Shown: positions 7,754-16,952, counted from the first letter of the stretch. The stretch: 64,000 nucleotides of DNA from Hymenobacter yonginensis (GCF_027625995.1 NZ_CP115397.1:124001-188000), one strand, 5' to 3'. Numbers and translations are program-made. Notes: generated from the letters alone by a model not told the origin.

Positions 7754-8926
7754 ATGCTGACGACTTTGTTCTGGCTGTTTCTGGCCGTGGTGCTGTACAC
7801 CTACGTGGGCTACGCCGGCGTGGTGTGGGCCTGGGCCTGGCTACTGCGCCCGGCCCCCGCAGTGGCGGGCGGTTCCGAGCCTTTCGAGCCCGAAGTGACG
7901 CTGGTAGTGCCGGCTTACAATGAGGCCGATATCCTGGAAGCCAAAATCCGCAACTGTCTGGCCCTGGATTATCCTTGCGCCAAGCTGCGGCTGCTTTTCA
8001 TCACCGACGGCAGCACCGACCATTCGGCGCGGGTGCTGGCGCGGTTTCCATTGGTGCAGCATCTGCACCAGCCCCAGCGGGCCGGCAAGTCGATGGCTGA
8101 AAACCGCGCCATCCGCCACGTCCGCACGCCCTTCGTGGTGTTCACCGACTGCAACACCCTGCTCAACCCCGAGGCGGTGCGCCGGTTAGTGCGCCACTAC
8201 GCCGATCCGCGGGTCGGGGCCGTGTCGGGTGAGAAGCGTGTGCAGGCCGACGGCAGCACCGCCGGGGCCGGCGAGGGCCTGTACTGGCGCTACGAGTCGC
8301 TGCTCAAGCGCTGCGACTCGGCCATCAGCAGCCTGATGGGCGCGGCCGGGGAGCTGGTGTCCTTCCGCACGGCCCTGTTCCGCCCGCTGGAGGCCGACAC
8401 CATCCTCGACGACTTCGTGCAGTCCATGCGCATTGTAGCCGACGGGTACCGCGTGGTGTACGAGCCCGGCGCCTACGCCACCGAGCCGCCGTCGTTTTCG
8501 CTCAGGGAGGAGCTGAAGCGCAAGGTGCGTATCTGTGCCGGGGGCTGGCAGGCCATGACGCGTCTGCCGGGTTTGCTCAACCCCGTGCGGCAGCCGGTGA
8601 TCACGTTTCTGTACGCCTCGCACCGGGTGCTGCGCTGGAGCCTGACGCCGCTGCTGCTGGCGCTGCTGCTGCCGCTGAGCGCGGTGCTGGCCGCCAACCA
8701 GGGCGGGGTGTACGCGCTGGCGCTGGCCGGGCAGCTGGCCTTCTACGCGGCGGCCGGGCTGGGCTGGGCGCTGGCTAGTCGGGGCCGGCCGGCGGGGCGG
8801 CTGCTGGTGCCGCTGTACTTCACGCTCATGCACGTGGCCGTGTTCCAGGGTTTCTGGCGTTTCGTGCGCCGCGCCCAGCCCGCCGCCTGGGACAAGGCCC
8901 GACGCGCCACCGTCGCCACGGCATAA
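7754..8926 (+). CDS. cellulose-synthase-like glycosyltransferase family 2
   Basis: A 390-residue membrane enzyme. An N-terminal span (LFWLFLAVVLYTYVGYAGVVWAW) precedes a GT2 domain with VTLVVPAYNEADILEAKI, FITDGSTDHS and VVFTDCNTLLNPEAV, where the usual DxD is DCN. ILDDFVQSMRI and the KRKVRICAGG segment stand where Q-x-x-R-W is normal. Three C-terminal spans follow. It is separated from the upstream genes by the inverted repeat but remains in the same direction, 25 bases before the flippase. It should transfer a sugar onto lipid-linked intermediate on the cytosolic face. Confidence 0.87.
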   Translation: MLTTLFWLFLAVVLYTYVGYAGVVWAWAWLLRPAPAVAGGSEPFEPEVTLVVPAYNEADILEAKIRNCLALDYPCAKLRLLFITDGSTDHSARVLARFPLVQHLHQPQRAGKSMAENRAIRHVRTPFVVFTDCNTLLNPEAVRRLVRHYADPRVGAVSGEKRVQADGSTAGAGEGLYWRYESLLKRCDSAISSLMGAAGELVSFRTALFRPLEADTILDDFVQSMRIVADGYRVVYEPGAYATEPPSFSLREELKRKVRICAGGWQAMTRLPGLLNPVRQPVITFLYASHRVLRWSLTPLLLALLLPLSAVLAANQGGVYALALAGQLAFYAAAGLGWALASRGRPAGRLLVPLYFTLMHVAVFQGFWRFVRRAQPAAWDKARRATVATA

Positions 8927-8950
8927 CCTGCAGAATTTCAGTCCTAACCT

Positions 8951-10324
8951 ATGCTTCAGCTCTTTGCCCGCTTTACGCCTTGCCTGCGCTCCAACCAGTT
9001 TCTGTCGCTGGCCGGCAACGTGGCGGCTTCGGGGCTCACCGTGGTGTCGGTGTCGGTGCTTTTCCGGCTGCTGCCGGTGGCCGAGGTGGGGGCCTGGGTG
9101 TTCTTCCTCTCGATGCTGGGGCTGGGGGAGGCCTTCCGGGCGGGGTTTCTGACCACGGCCTTCATTCGGGCCTACGCCGGCACCGGCGCGGCGCGTGCAA
9201 AGGAGGTCATAGGCTCGGCCTGGGTGCTGGCAGCCCTGATTACGGCCGGCCTGGGCGGCCTTTGCCTGCTGGCTGCTCTGGCGATGCCGGCTGCCGCCAA
9301 CCCTAGCGTGGCGCTGTTCGTGCAGTGGTTTCCGCTCTCGTTCGCCCTCACGTTGCCGGGCTTCGTGGCCAGCTGCGCCCAGCAGGCCCGTCAGCGCTTT
9401 GGCCGCCTGCTTGCCCTGCGTCTGCTCACCCAGCTCACGTTTCTGGCGGGCGTGGGCACGCTGGGGCTGCTGCACGAAGCCTCGCTGGCCCGGGTGGTGT
9501 ACAGCCACCTGGGAGCCACCGCCCTGAGCAGCGTGGCGGCCCTGGCCCTGGGCTGGACCGGGCTGAGCAGCCTGCGCCACCGCTCGGCGGCCACGGTGCG
9601 GGAGCTGGCCCACTTCGGCAAGTACAGCGTGGGCAGCTACATCGGCTCCTACCTGCTGCGCAGCTCTGATACCTTACTCATCACCGTGCTGCTGGGCCCG
9701 GCTGCGCTGGCCGTGTACAACCTGGCCCAGCGCTTTCTGGAAATCATTGAAATTCCGCTGCGCAGCGTCACGGCCACGGCCATTCCGGCGCTGTCGGCCG
9801 CCTTCAACCGCCACGACCGGGCCGGGCTGGCCGCCCTGCTGGAGCGGCAGGCGGGCCTGCTCACCTGGGCGCTGCTGCCCGTGATAGTGGGCACGGTGCT
9901 GCTGGCCGAAGTGCCCATTGCCCTCATCGGCGGGCGGCAGTACCTGGGCACCGAGGCCGCCAACGTGCTGCGCCTGAGCATCAGCATGGCCGTGTTGTTT
10001 CCCCTCGACCGGTTCACCGGCGTGGCCCTCGATGTGCTGGGCCGGCCCCACCTCAACCTGCTGAAGGTGCTGCTGATGCTGGCCGTAAACGTGGCCGGCG
10101 ACCTGATCGGCATTCACTTCACCCACAGCATCTACGGCGTGGCCCTGGCCAGCCTGCCCACTATTCTAGTCGGCTTTGGGTTCGGCTTCCAACTGCTGCA
10201 GCGTGAACTGCCCGTGCGGGCCAGTGGGATGCTGCGGGCCGGTTGGGTTGCGGGGCGCCGCCTGTTGGGCAGCTGGCGCGGCCGCCTTGTAGTTCAGCCA
10301 TCTGCTACTCTGCCCGTATCATGA
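8951..10324 (+). CDS. polysaccharide repeat-unit flippase (Wzx/MATE-like)
   Basis: The 457-residue protein is almost entirely hydrophobic, with about 12-14 predicted spans. It opens like a Wzx/RfbX family member (NQFLSLAGNVAASGLTVVSVSVLFRLLPVAEVGAWVFF) and has LAHFGKYSVGSYIGSYLL at mid-length, the classic start of the second half. It would flip undecaprenyl-linked repeat units to the periplasm for the ligase/polymerase at 11679. Its stop overlaps the next ATG in an ATGA, so the two genes are translationally coupled. Confidence 0.88.
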   Translation: MLQLFARFTPCLRSNQFLSLAGNVAASGLTVVSVSVLFRLLPVAEVGAWVFFLSMLGLGEAFRAGFLTTAFIRAYAGTGAARAKEVIGSAWVLAALITAGLGGLCLLAALAMPAAANPSVALFVQWFPLSFALTLPGFVASCAQQARQRFGRLLALRLLTQLTFLAGVGTLGLLHEASLARVVYSHLGATALSSVAALALGWTGLSSLRHRSAATVRELAHFGKYSVGSYIGSYLLRSSDTLLITVLLGPAALAVYNLAQRFLEIIEIPLRSVTATAIPALSAAFNRHDRAGLAALLERQAGLLTWALLPVIVGTVLLAEVPIALIGGRQYLGTEAANVLRLSISMAVLFPLDRFTGVALDVLGRPHLNLLKVLLMLAVNVAGDLIGIHFTHSIYGVALASLPTILVGFGFGFQLLQRELPVRASGMLRAGWVAGRRLLGSWRGRLVVQPSATLPVS

Positions 10325-11196
10325 AAATCGCCCACCTCATCATCGCTCACAAGGGCCCGCAGCAGCTGGGCCGCCTGCTCGATGCCCTGGCCCATCCCGA
10401 CGTGGACTGCTACATCCACCTCGACCGGAAAACGGATGCCGCGCCCTTCAACTTTCTGCGCGACCGGCCCCGCGTATACTTCACCCGTACCCGCAACGCC
10501 ATTACCTGGGGCGGCTACAGCCAGACCCGGAATACGGTCGACTGCCTACGCGAAATCCTGACCCGCAACCCGGCCTGTGAATTTATTAACGTGCTGAGCG
10601 GGCAGGACTACCCGCTGGTGCCGCCCGCGCAGGTGCTGGCTTTCCTGGCCGGGCGGCGGGGCGAGTCGTTTCTGGCCACTGAGCCTTCCGATGGGGCTTG
10701 GTGGCAGGCCAACCGCACGCGCGCCACCCGCTACCACCTCACCGAGTTTTCCTTTCCTGGCCGCTACTTGGTGCAGCGCGCCCTCAACACCCTGCTGCCC
10801 GAGCGCCGGCTTCCCCTCGATGGTCCGCTCTACGGCGGCCCCACCTGCAGCTGGTTTACCCTGGCCCGCGCGACGGCCCGCTACGTGGTCGATTTTATGG
10901 CGGCCAATCCCCGGCTGCACCGCTTTGCCTGCCTCACCTGGGGCTCCGATGAATTTCTGCTGCCCACCGTGCTGCTCAACTCGCCGCTGGCCGCCTCGGT
11001 CCGCAACGACAGCCTCCGCTACATCGACTGGCGGGCGGGCGGTGCTACTCCCAAGATGCTGACCAGCGCCGACCTGCCCGCACTGCTTAGCTCGGGCCGA
11101 TTCTGGGCCCGCAAGTTTGATACCTGCCACGATGCCTCCGTGCTCGATGCGCTGGACTCGCTGGTCCTGGGCAGGCAGCCCATTGAGGTGGGGTAG
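10321..11196 (+). CDS. GT14-like beta-1,6-N-acetylglucosaminyltransferase
   Basis: The 291-residue protein matches the bacterial core-2/I-branching (GT14) layout: MKIAHLIIAHKGPQQLGRLLDAL, a short CYIHLDRKTD segment, RNAITWGGYSQTRNTVDCLREIL, the diagnostic INVLSGQDYPLVPP, and the C-terminal FACLTWGSDEFLLPTVLLNS. No signal peptide or span is seen, so it is probably cytosolic. It would add a branch GlcNAc-type sugar. It is the last polysaccharide gene on the plus strand, started by the ATGA overlap with the flippase. Confidence 0.87.
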   Translation: MKIAHLIIAHKGPQQLGRLLDALAHPDVDCYIHLDRKTDAAPFNFLRDRPRVYFTRTRNAITWGGYSQTRNTVDCLREILTRNPACEFINVLSGQDYPLVPPAQVLAFLAGRRGESFLATEPSDGAWWQANRTRATRYHLTEFSFPGRYLVQRALNTLLPERRLPLDGPLYGGPTCSWFTLARATARYVVDFMAANPRLHRFACLTWGSDEFLLPTVLLNSPLAASVRNDSLRYIDWRAGGATPKMLTSADLPALLSSGRFWARKFDTCHDASVLDALDSLVLGRQPIEVG

Positions 11197-11272
11197 GCGC
11201 ACTACCGCACCCGGCGGCCGTGCGGCGGTGGCGTTATTCCCGGCCTGGCTGCTTGGAGCATGACGCAAGGTT

Positions 11273-11605
11273 GTGAGGGTTTCCTGTTTGCTCACGCAAA
11301 CGGTCAACAAAGTGGGGCCACGAATCGGGTACTGCAACTGCCTTTGCCTGTTAAGTTATCCCCGAACGGGTATCCTCCTGACCACTGCTTTATCCGCCTT
11401 GGTCAAGCAGTGTCGCAAGCTGTTACAGCTGTCCCAGCCTGACCTGGCCGTTAAGGCCGGCGTAGGGTTGCGCTTTGTGCGCGAGCTGGAACAGGGGAAA
11501 GGCACCCTGCGGCTGAACAAGGTCAAGCAGGTGCTGCGCCTATTCGGCCACGAGCCGGCGCCCGCTTCCATTGACCTTACCCTGCTCCTGAGTCAGCAGC
11601 CTTAA
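11273..11605 (+). CDS. HipB-like helix-turn-helix regulator
   Basis: The frame is 110 residues, but only residues about 40-110 look like protein: LSALVKQCRKLLQLSQPDLAVKAGVGLRFVRELEQGKGTLRLNKVKQVLRLFGHEP. This is the Xre/HipB (y4mF-type) fold, in which the recognition helix is followed by RELEQGK. The start is uncertain. There is no good ATG, and a TTG near 11399 would give a normal 68-residue regulator. No HipA partner is next to it; the following gene is on the other strand. It may be an orphan antitoxin-type regulator. Confidence 0.65.
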   Translation: MRVSCLLTQTVNKVGPRIGYCNCLCLLSYPRTGILLTTALSALVKQCRKLLQLSQPDLAVKAGVGLRFVRELEQGKGTLRLNKVKQVLRLFGHEPAPASIDLTLLLSQQP

Positions 11606-11645
11606 GAAAAGCCGAAGTCTGCCTTGGCGATGGCTGAGCGCGTCC

Positions 11646-11672
11646 AGCCCGGCCATAAGCCGGCTTCTTTTC
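11646..11672 (+). terminator. probable terminator between convergent operons
   Basis: AGCC-C-GGC and GCCGGCT pair around CATAA and are followed by TTCTTTT on the plus strand. It lies between the HTH gene and the end of the O-antigen polymerase gene, where a terminator is expected. Confidence 0.5.
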
Positions 11673-11678
11673 GCCTGC

Positions 11679-13133
11679 TCACCCCTCCTGCCCCACAGGC
11701 TTCCGCGGGGTATCGAGCGTGGGGCCGAGGAAGACGAAGGCCCAGCCCAGATAGACGATCATGGCGGTGGGCATCTGGTTCATCACCTCGTTGCCGTAGC
11801 TGCCCATGAGCACGCCGAAGTAGCCGGCGGTGAGGGCCAGCAGCATCTGGCGCAGCCGGGGGTTGCGGGTGCGCCAAACGATGCCGCAGCTCTTGCCCAG
11901 GATGTAGAGCATCATGCCCAGCCAGATGACGAAGCCCACGATGCCGTACTCGGCCCAGATTTTCACGAAGTAGCTGTCGGGCGCGATGGTGGAGAGGTAC
12001 TTGCCGGCATTGTACTTCTCGCCCCACATACCGATGCTGCCCACCCCGCCCCCGAAGGGCCGCGGTGCCAGGTACTCGCGCAGCCTAGCTTGGTTGCGCA
12101 GGCGCACCTGCAGCGAGGCGTCGTTGGGGTCGAGGGAGGTGCGCATGCGCACGATGCTGGCGTTGCCGTTGCCGATGGTGGTGTACTTGAGCACCCCAAA
12201 CGCGCCGCCGGCCAGCAGCCCGCCCAGCACCAGCACCTTGAGCTGCTTGCTGAGCACCAGCCACATAAACACGCCCGCCACCAGCACGAACAGGGCCCCG
12301 CGGGTGCCCGAAATCAGCATTCCTTCCAGGCACAGCGCGGCGGTAAGCCCAAACAGCATCCGCTTCCACCACCGGAACGGCCCCACGGCCAGCACCAGAC
12401 TCACCACGGCAATGTGCGCCTGCGAAGCGCCGAACTGGGCTGCCTCGCTGTAGTAGGAAAACACCCGCAACACCCCGAACAGCACGTGCGTCTTGGCTGC
12501 CCCCGAGGCCAGCCAGAGCTGCTCGGCGGCATCGGGGCCGATAGTCTTCTGCTTGAGGCCGTACAGCGCCCCGGCCACCGAAAAGCCCAGCACCAGTCCC
12601 AGAAACAGCCGTAAATCCTGCAGCCGGTAGAACAGCAGCATGGCCAGCGGCACGCTCAGCACCCAATAGAAAGTGGTGCCGCGCATCTCGTAGTACCAGC
12701 CCGCCAGGCTGGCCCCGGCGGGGTTGGCCACTTCGAGCAGGTTGATGACAAACCAGGCCAGCCCCAGGTAGCACAGATCGTTGCGAATCCGGCCCCACTG
12801 TACCACCGTGCGCGAGCTGTGAAACAGCACCGCCACCCACGTAAGCACCAGCATCCCATCAATGCCCAGCCCAAACGGCACGCCCCGGAAGTGGCGGTTG
12901 ATGGTCATCACCAGAAAGCAGTACCCGATAAACGCCAGCACCCCCCGCCGCGGCATCCGAAACAGCGCCACCAGCCCGAATACCGCCAGCGGCAGCCCCA
13001 CCAGGGCCAGTGGCACCAGCACCCCCACCCGGCTCGTGAGCCAGCCCACCGCCACCGTGGCCGCCGCCACTACCGGCCCCAGCAGCCAGGGGCTGCGGGT
13101 CGCGTGCAAAGCAGTTGAAGTGAGGAAGGTCAT
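11679..13133 (-). CDS. O-antigen ligase/Wzy-like polysaccharide polymerase
   Basis: A 484-residue inner-membrane protein with about 11-12 spans. The large periplasmic loop (about residues 330-390) contains RLRNQARLREYLAPRPFGGGVGSIG and APDSYFVKIWAEYGIVGFVIWLGMML, the arginine-rich loop and H/E-x-G region typical of the Wzy_C/O-antigen ligase family. SGTRGALFVLVAGVF is the conserved transmembrane motif. It should polymerise or ligate the repeat units flipped by the 8951 protein. It is the last gene of the minus-strand operon, 53 bases after the Wzc-like gene. Confidence 0.87.
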   Translation of the reverse strand: MTFLTSTALHATRSPWLLGPVVAAATVAVGWLTSRVGVLVPLALVGLPLAVFGLVALFRMPRRGVLAFIGYCFLVMTINRHFRGVPFGLGIDGMLVLTWVAVLFHSSRTVVQWGRIRNDLCYLGLAWFVINLLEVANPAGASLAGWYYEMRGTTFYWVLSVPLAMLLFYRLQDLRLFLGLVLGFSVAGALYGLKQKTIGPDAAEQLWLASGAAKTHVLFGVLRVFSYYSEAAQFGASQAHIAVVSLVLAVGPFRWWKRMLFGLTAALCLEGMLISGTRGALFVLVAGVFMWLVLSKQLKVLVLGGLLAGGAFGVLKYTTIGNGNASIVRMRTSLDPNDASLQVRLRNQARLREYLAPRPFGGGVGSIGMWGEKYNAGKYLSTIAPDSYFVKIWAEYGIVGFVIWLGMMLYILGKSCGIVWRTRNPRLRQMLLALTAGYFGVLMGSYGNEVMNQMPTAMIVYLGWAFVFLGPTLDTPRKPVGQEG

Positions 13134-13186
13134 TGGGTAATTGAATCAGCGTAGAATCCTGAACGTCATGCTGAGCATTCCGCGCA

Positions 13187-15289
13187 TCAGACCAGAATTT
13201 CCCGGCCGTCAAACGCATCCACGCCCGTAAGCACCACTTCCACCGGGGCGGCGGTGGCGGAGCGCAGGGCCTGGAGTGCCTGTTGGTCTTTGGGTTCCCA
13301 GGTGCGGTCGGCGCGCAGGGTGAGCAGCACCAGCTGGGCCTGGGGCAGCAGCGTCACGGGGTAGTCGTCTTCGAGCAGGGCGGGCAGCTCCAGCAGCACC
13401 AGCTCAGCGGTGGCGGCGGCAGGGCTCAGGGCGGCCAGAGCGGGCAGCTGCACGGCGGCCAGGGCAGCATCGTAGAGGGTAGCGCCGGACTCAACGGCTT
13501 CCGGGGCGAAGGCTGTACCAGCGGGGTACAGGGCCACGGTGCGCAGGCCCAGGGCAGTACAGCGGGCGGCCAGGGCCTGCGTGAGGCTGGTTTTGCCCTC
13601 GTGGCGGCGGGGGCTGGCCACGGCCACCACAAAAGGCTGGCCCGGCGTGGCGCTGCCGCGCTGGCGCAGCAGCTGCCGGGCCAGGTGGTGCAGGCTGGCC
13701 TGGTCGTGGGTGTTGGGGGCGGGCACGGGGGCCAGCGGCATGGGCAGCACGCCCAGCACCGGCAGGCCGGTGTGGCGGGCGGCCACCGAGGGCTTGCGCA
13801 GGCGGCCATCGAGCAGGCCCGCGCCCAGCACCAGCGCCGCCACGAAGAAGAAGCCCCCGAACGCGCCGCCCGCCAGCAGCAGCTTGCGCTTGCCGCTCTT
13901 GGGGTGCAGGGGCCGGAAGGCCGGGGCCACCACTTTCAGCTCGGTGGTCAGCTCGTTGTTTTGCTGCGAGGCCTTGCTATCGTTGAGGTGGTTGAGGAGC
14001 ACGAGGTAGGTTTTCTGGGCCAGGTCGATTTCCCGCTCGATGATTTTGAGGGTGGCCCCCAGCGGGGCCATCCTGTGGTATTCGGCCATGAACTCGCCCT
14101 TGCGCTTCTGCATCACGGCCAGCTTGGCTTCGTTTTCGGTGGCCGCAATCAGGTTCTGCAGCCACTCGTCGAGCAGGCTTTTGCTGGGCATGCCCTCCAC
14201 CGTGCCCACCTGGGCATAGTGGGTGGTGAGGGTGGTGTGCATGGCAGCGGTGGTGGCCGCCACCTGGGCCTGCAGCGCCGGCACCACGGCCGAGGGACTG
14301 CCCTCGCGCTGGCGGGCAAATACCTCTTGGTTGGCCAGCTCGACGTGCAGGGCTTCGAGGCGGCGGCGCTGGCCCAGCAGCTCGCCCGAACTCAGGATGG
14401 CGGCGGCCCGGCCGGCCAGCTTGCCGTTCACGGCGCGCAAAGCGGCGCGGGCGGCGGCGTACTGCATCTCAATCTTGTTGATGTCGGAGTTGAGGTACTC
14501 CCGCTCGCCGGCAATGTACTTGGTCTGCTCGTAGTAGTTGATGATGTCGTTGTCGCGGTTGAAAGCCAGAAAGCGACGCTCGGCGGCGCTCAGGGCGCGC
14601 AGGGCCTTGTCGGTTTCCCGCTCGTAGTAGTGAATCACGGCCTGGGTCTGATCCACGCGCAGGCCGCGGTACTGCTCGCTGAACACCTGCATGGTCAGCT
14701 GCAGGGTGTAGCGGCAGATGGCCGCGTCGCCGGCCTCGTATTCGAGCTTTATCAGGTCGCTGGAGTTGATGCGGGCGGCCGCCACCCGGCCCAGCGCTTC
14801 CACCGAGTACACGTCGTCGTGGGAGTTGAGCAGGCGGTAGAGTTCGTTGTCGTCGTTGGCGGCGGCGTAGGCGCGCACGCGGCGCAGGGTTTCGGGCAGC
14901 GCGGGACCGGTGAGGCGGGCCCGCAGCGGGGCGGGCAGCAGCTCGTGCAGGTGGCTGAGCGAATTCCAGCTCAGCAGCTGGGCATCGAGCGAGTCGCCGA
15001 GCTGCAGATGGTGGGCCAGCAGGCGGCAGGCCACCTCCTCCCGCGTCTCGCGCGACTTGATGAGCGAGAGCAGGTTATCGAAGGCGTTGCTGGTCGAGAA
15101 AAAGTCACTCTCCGCGTTGCCGCTCAGCGTGTAGCCCGAGGCAATGCCGGTGTAGATGGTCATCTCCGAGGCGTACACCTTCTTCTCGTGGCGGGTGAAG
15201 AAGAAGATGGCTCCCGCCAGCAGCAGAGGCACGCCCAACAGGGCGTAGCGGTAGCGCCAGAGCTGGCGCAGGGCATCGGTCAGGCTCAT
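13187..15289 (-). CDS. Wzz/Wzc-like polysaccharide co-polymerase with degraded kinase domain
   Basis: A 700-residue protein. It has a first span near residue 20 (YALLGVPLLLAGAIFFF), a long periplasmic coiled-coil region (about 60-420), the Wzz proline-rich segment KVVAPAFRPLHPKSGKRK and a second span (LLLAGGAFGGFFFVAALVLGAGL). The cytosolic BY-kinase part starts near 510. A P-loop-like ASPRRHEGKTS stands near residue 565. The Walker A' motif (hydrophobic-D-x-D-x-R) is replaced by TVALYPAGTAF, and the C-terminus lacks a tyrosine cluster. It probably controls chain length without autophosphorylation. Its ATG overlaps the upstream TolC-like stop. Confidence 0.85.
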   Translation of the reverse strand: MSLTDALRQLWRYRYALLGVPLLLAGAIFFFTRHEKKVYASEMTIYTGIASGYTLSGNAESDFFSTSNAFDNLLSLIKSRETREEVACRLLAHHLQLGDSLDAQLLSWNSLSHLHELLPAPLRARLTGPALPETLRRVRAYAAANDDNELYRLLNSHDDVYSVEALGRVAAARINSSDLIKLEYEAGDAAICRYTLQLTMQVFSEQYRGLRVDQTQAVIHYYERETDKALRALSAAERRFLAFNRDNDIINYYEQTKYIAGEREYLNSDINKIEMQYAAARAALRAVNGKLAGRAAAILSSGELLGQRRRLEALHVELANQEVFARQREGSPSAVVPALQAQVAATTAAMHTTLTTHYAQVGTVEGMPSKSLLDEWLQNLIAATENEAKLAVMQKRKGEFMAEYHRMAPLGATLKIIEREIDLAQKTYLVLLNHLNDSKASQQNNELTTELKVVAPAFRPLHPKSGKRKLLLAGGAFGGFFFVAALVLGAGLLDGRLRKPSVAARHTGLPVLGVLPMPLAPVPAPNTHDQASLHHLARQLLRQRGSATPGQPFVVAVASPRRHEGKTSLTQALAARCTALGLRTVALYPAGTAFAPEAVESGATLYDAALAAVQLPALAALSPAAATAELVLLELPALLEDDYPVTLLPQAQLVLLTLRADRTWEPKDQQALQALRSATAAPVEVVLTGVDAFDGREILV

Positions 15290-16107
15290 GGCTGGGCAAG
15301 TAAATCGGCGACTCTGGCCCCGGCGGCCTCCTCCAGCTGCAACAGCGCGGTGGTGTAGGAGCTGGCCGCGCTTTCCCGGTCAATGCTGGCGTTGATGAAC
15401 CGGTCCTGCAGCAGGGCCAGGTCGGCCAGGGTGGCTTCGCCGGTTCGGAACTGCTTTTCCACCAGCTGGGCATTCAACTGGGCATTCACGTAGCTCTGCT
15501 GGCGCAGCATCAGCACGCGGTGGGCCAGTAGCACGGCCTGGTAGAGGTCGATGACGTGCTGGCGGATGGCGTCGCGCTGGGCCTGCTCGAGGTGCTCGAA
15601 GCGCTGGCCCTGCAGCTTCTGGCGCGCAATCTGGTGGGGGCGATTCAGGAGGCGGTCGAGGGGCAGGTTGAAGTTGAGGCCGGTGGCGTAGTGGCGGGCC
15701 GAGTTGGCGGTGCGCACGGCGGCCACGCTCTGGTCGGCCAGGGCCACGTTGGCGATGTTGCCGTAGCCGATGCTGTTGGTGAGCAGCACGCTGCCCAGAA
15801 TGGCCTTGCGGGCCATCTGCAAATCCTCGCGCACCATGGCCCGCTCGGCCCCCAGGGCCTTGAGCTCGGCCGAGCGGCGCACGGCCGCCTCCACCAGCAC
15901 AGGCAGCGTGAGCTCCGGAGCGTCGAAAAACCGGGCTTCCCAGGCAGCGCGCGGGGCCAGCGGCGCTGCCGAGGCGGATTGCGCAGCCGAAGCAGGCTGG
16001 CCAGCGCCGCGCCCGCCCGACGGCACCGCCGCCGATACCTGGGCTGCCGCCGGCCGGCTGGCCGCCAGCAGCAGCGGGAGCAGCAAGAGTAGCAAGGCCT
16101 TGTTCAT
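15286..16107 (-). CDS. short TolC-family outer-membrane protein
   Basis: The protein is 273 residues from the ATG at 16107, with a clear signal peptide (NKALLLLLLPLLLAASRPAAAQ). The rest is TolC-like helix: VLVEAAVRRSAELKALGAERAMVREDLQMARKAIL, then a TNSIGYGN beta segment, LNFNLPLDRLL and VEKQFRTGEATLADLALLQDRF. Normal TolC proteins are about 420 residues with two repeats; only about one repeat is present, so three copies would need another partner or a different oligomer. It is ATGA-coupled to the co-polymerase, which suggests a role in export of the polysaccharide. Confidence 0.82.
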   Translation of the reverse strand: MNKALLLLLLPLLLAASRPAAAQVSAAVPSGGRGAGQPASAAQSASAAPLAPRAAWEARFFDAPELTLPVLVEAAVRRSAELKALGAERAMVREDLQMARKAILGSVLLTNSIGYGNIANVALADQSVAAVRTANSARHYATGLNFNLPLDRLLNRPHQIARQKLQGQRFEHLEQAQRDAIRQHVIDLYQAVLLAHRVLMLRQQSYVNAQLNAQLVEKQFRTGEATLADLALLQDRFINASIDRESAASSYTTALLQLEEAAGARVADLLAQP

Positions 16108-16112
16108 GGCAA

Positions 16113-16952
16113 TCAGACGTTTTCCTGTTGAAATAAAGCCGGGATGGTGCGCAGCAGAATCCCGAAATCGGTGCGCAGGCTGTGGCAGCGGGCGTACTCG
16201 TTGTCGAGCTCCTTGCGCTCCTGCTCCGACAGGCCGCCCGCCTTGCCGCGCCGGCTGACCTGCCAGAGCCCGGTGAGGCCGGCCGGCGCGATGAAGCGGG
16301 CGGCGGCCTGGTCGGTGGTCAGCTTTTCGGCCTCGTAGAGCGGCAGCGGGCGGTTGCCCACCAGGCTCATGTCGCCGCAGAGCACGTTCCAGAGCTGGGG
16401 CAGCTCGTCGATGCTGGTGTTGCGGATGAAGCGCCCCACCCGGGTGATGCGCGGGTCGTTGGCAATCTTCACGAAGGTGGCCGCGCCCCGGGCCTGCCGC
16501 TGCCGGCGGTGCAGTGCCTCGCACACCGGCTGGCCCTGCCCATCAATCAGCACGCTGGCGCAGGCCCCCGCCGCGGCCCCGCAGCCCGGACAGCCGGCCC
16601 CGGCCGCCGCTGGGGCCGCAGAGCCAGTCGTAGCGGCGGCGTACTGGTTGCGGCCCTGCATGCTGGTTAGCAGCTGGTCGGCATCCACGCGCATCGAGCG
16701 GAATTTCCAGAACCGGAACACCCGGTACCCCTGCCCTACCCGGGGCGAATGGTACAGCACCGGCCCCCGCGACTCAAGCCGGATGAGCAGGGCCACCAGC
16801 AGCAGCAGCGGCGCGAGCAGCAGCAGCGCCGTAGCGGCCACCGTCACGTCCAGCACGCGCTTGAGCACGGAGGCGCGGAAAGTGTATCTGCCGGCGTCAA
16901 GTATGACGTTGGCTTTGGTTTCGATGGCGGAGGTGGGTAAGAGTATCTGCAT
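16113..16952 (-). CDS. undecaprenyl-phosphate sugar-1-phosphate transferase
   Basis: The initiating enzyme of the pathway. It moves a sugar phosphate from UDP-sugar to undecaprenyl phosphate. One span ([22 protein letters not shown]) is followed by [14 protein letters not shown], the [11 protein letters not shown] catalytic segment, [46 protein letters not shown] and [12 protein letters not shown], all standard for the PglC/WbaP core. Between the catalytic part and the C-terminal half lies an insert of about 60 residues with [11 protein letters not shown] and a later VCE, which looks like a small zinc-binding loop known from other Bacteroidota homologues. It ends 5 bases before the TolC-like gene. 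Confidence 0.92.
   Translation of the reverse strand: MQILLPTSAIETKANVILDAGRYTFRASVLKRVLDVTVAATALLLLAPLLLLVALLIRLESRGPVLYHSPRVGQGYRVFRFWKFRSMRVDADQLLTSMQGRNQYAAATTGSAAPAAAGAGCPGCGAAAGACASVLIDGQGQPVCEALHRRQRQARGAATFVKIANDPRITRVGRFIRNTSIDELPQLWNVLCGDMSLVGNRPLPLYEAEKLTTDQAAARFIAPAGLTGLWQVSRRGKAGGLSEQERKELDNEYARCHSLRTDFGILLRTIPALFQQENV

Noticed and set aside
8186-9613. Long antisense frame across the glycosyltransferase and flippase genes
   Set aside because: Same GC-driven artefact, rich in Gln/Arg/His, with no domain.
11284-11315. Possible cassette repeat (CTCACGCAAACGGTC) before the HTH gene
   Set aside because: Only the left core matches, no right box and no cassette-like gene borders; likely chance.
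13283-15358. Long open frame opposite the co-polymerase gene
   Set aside because: It is an antisense frame caused by high GC codon bias; its glycine/histidine/valine-rich composition is artificial.
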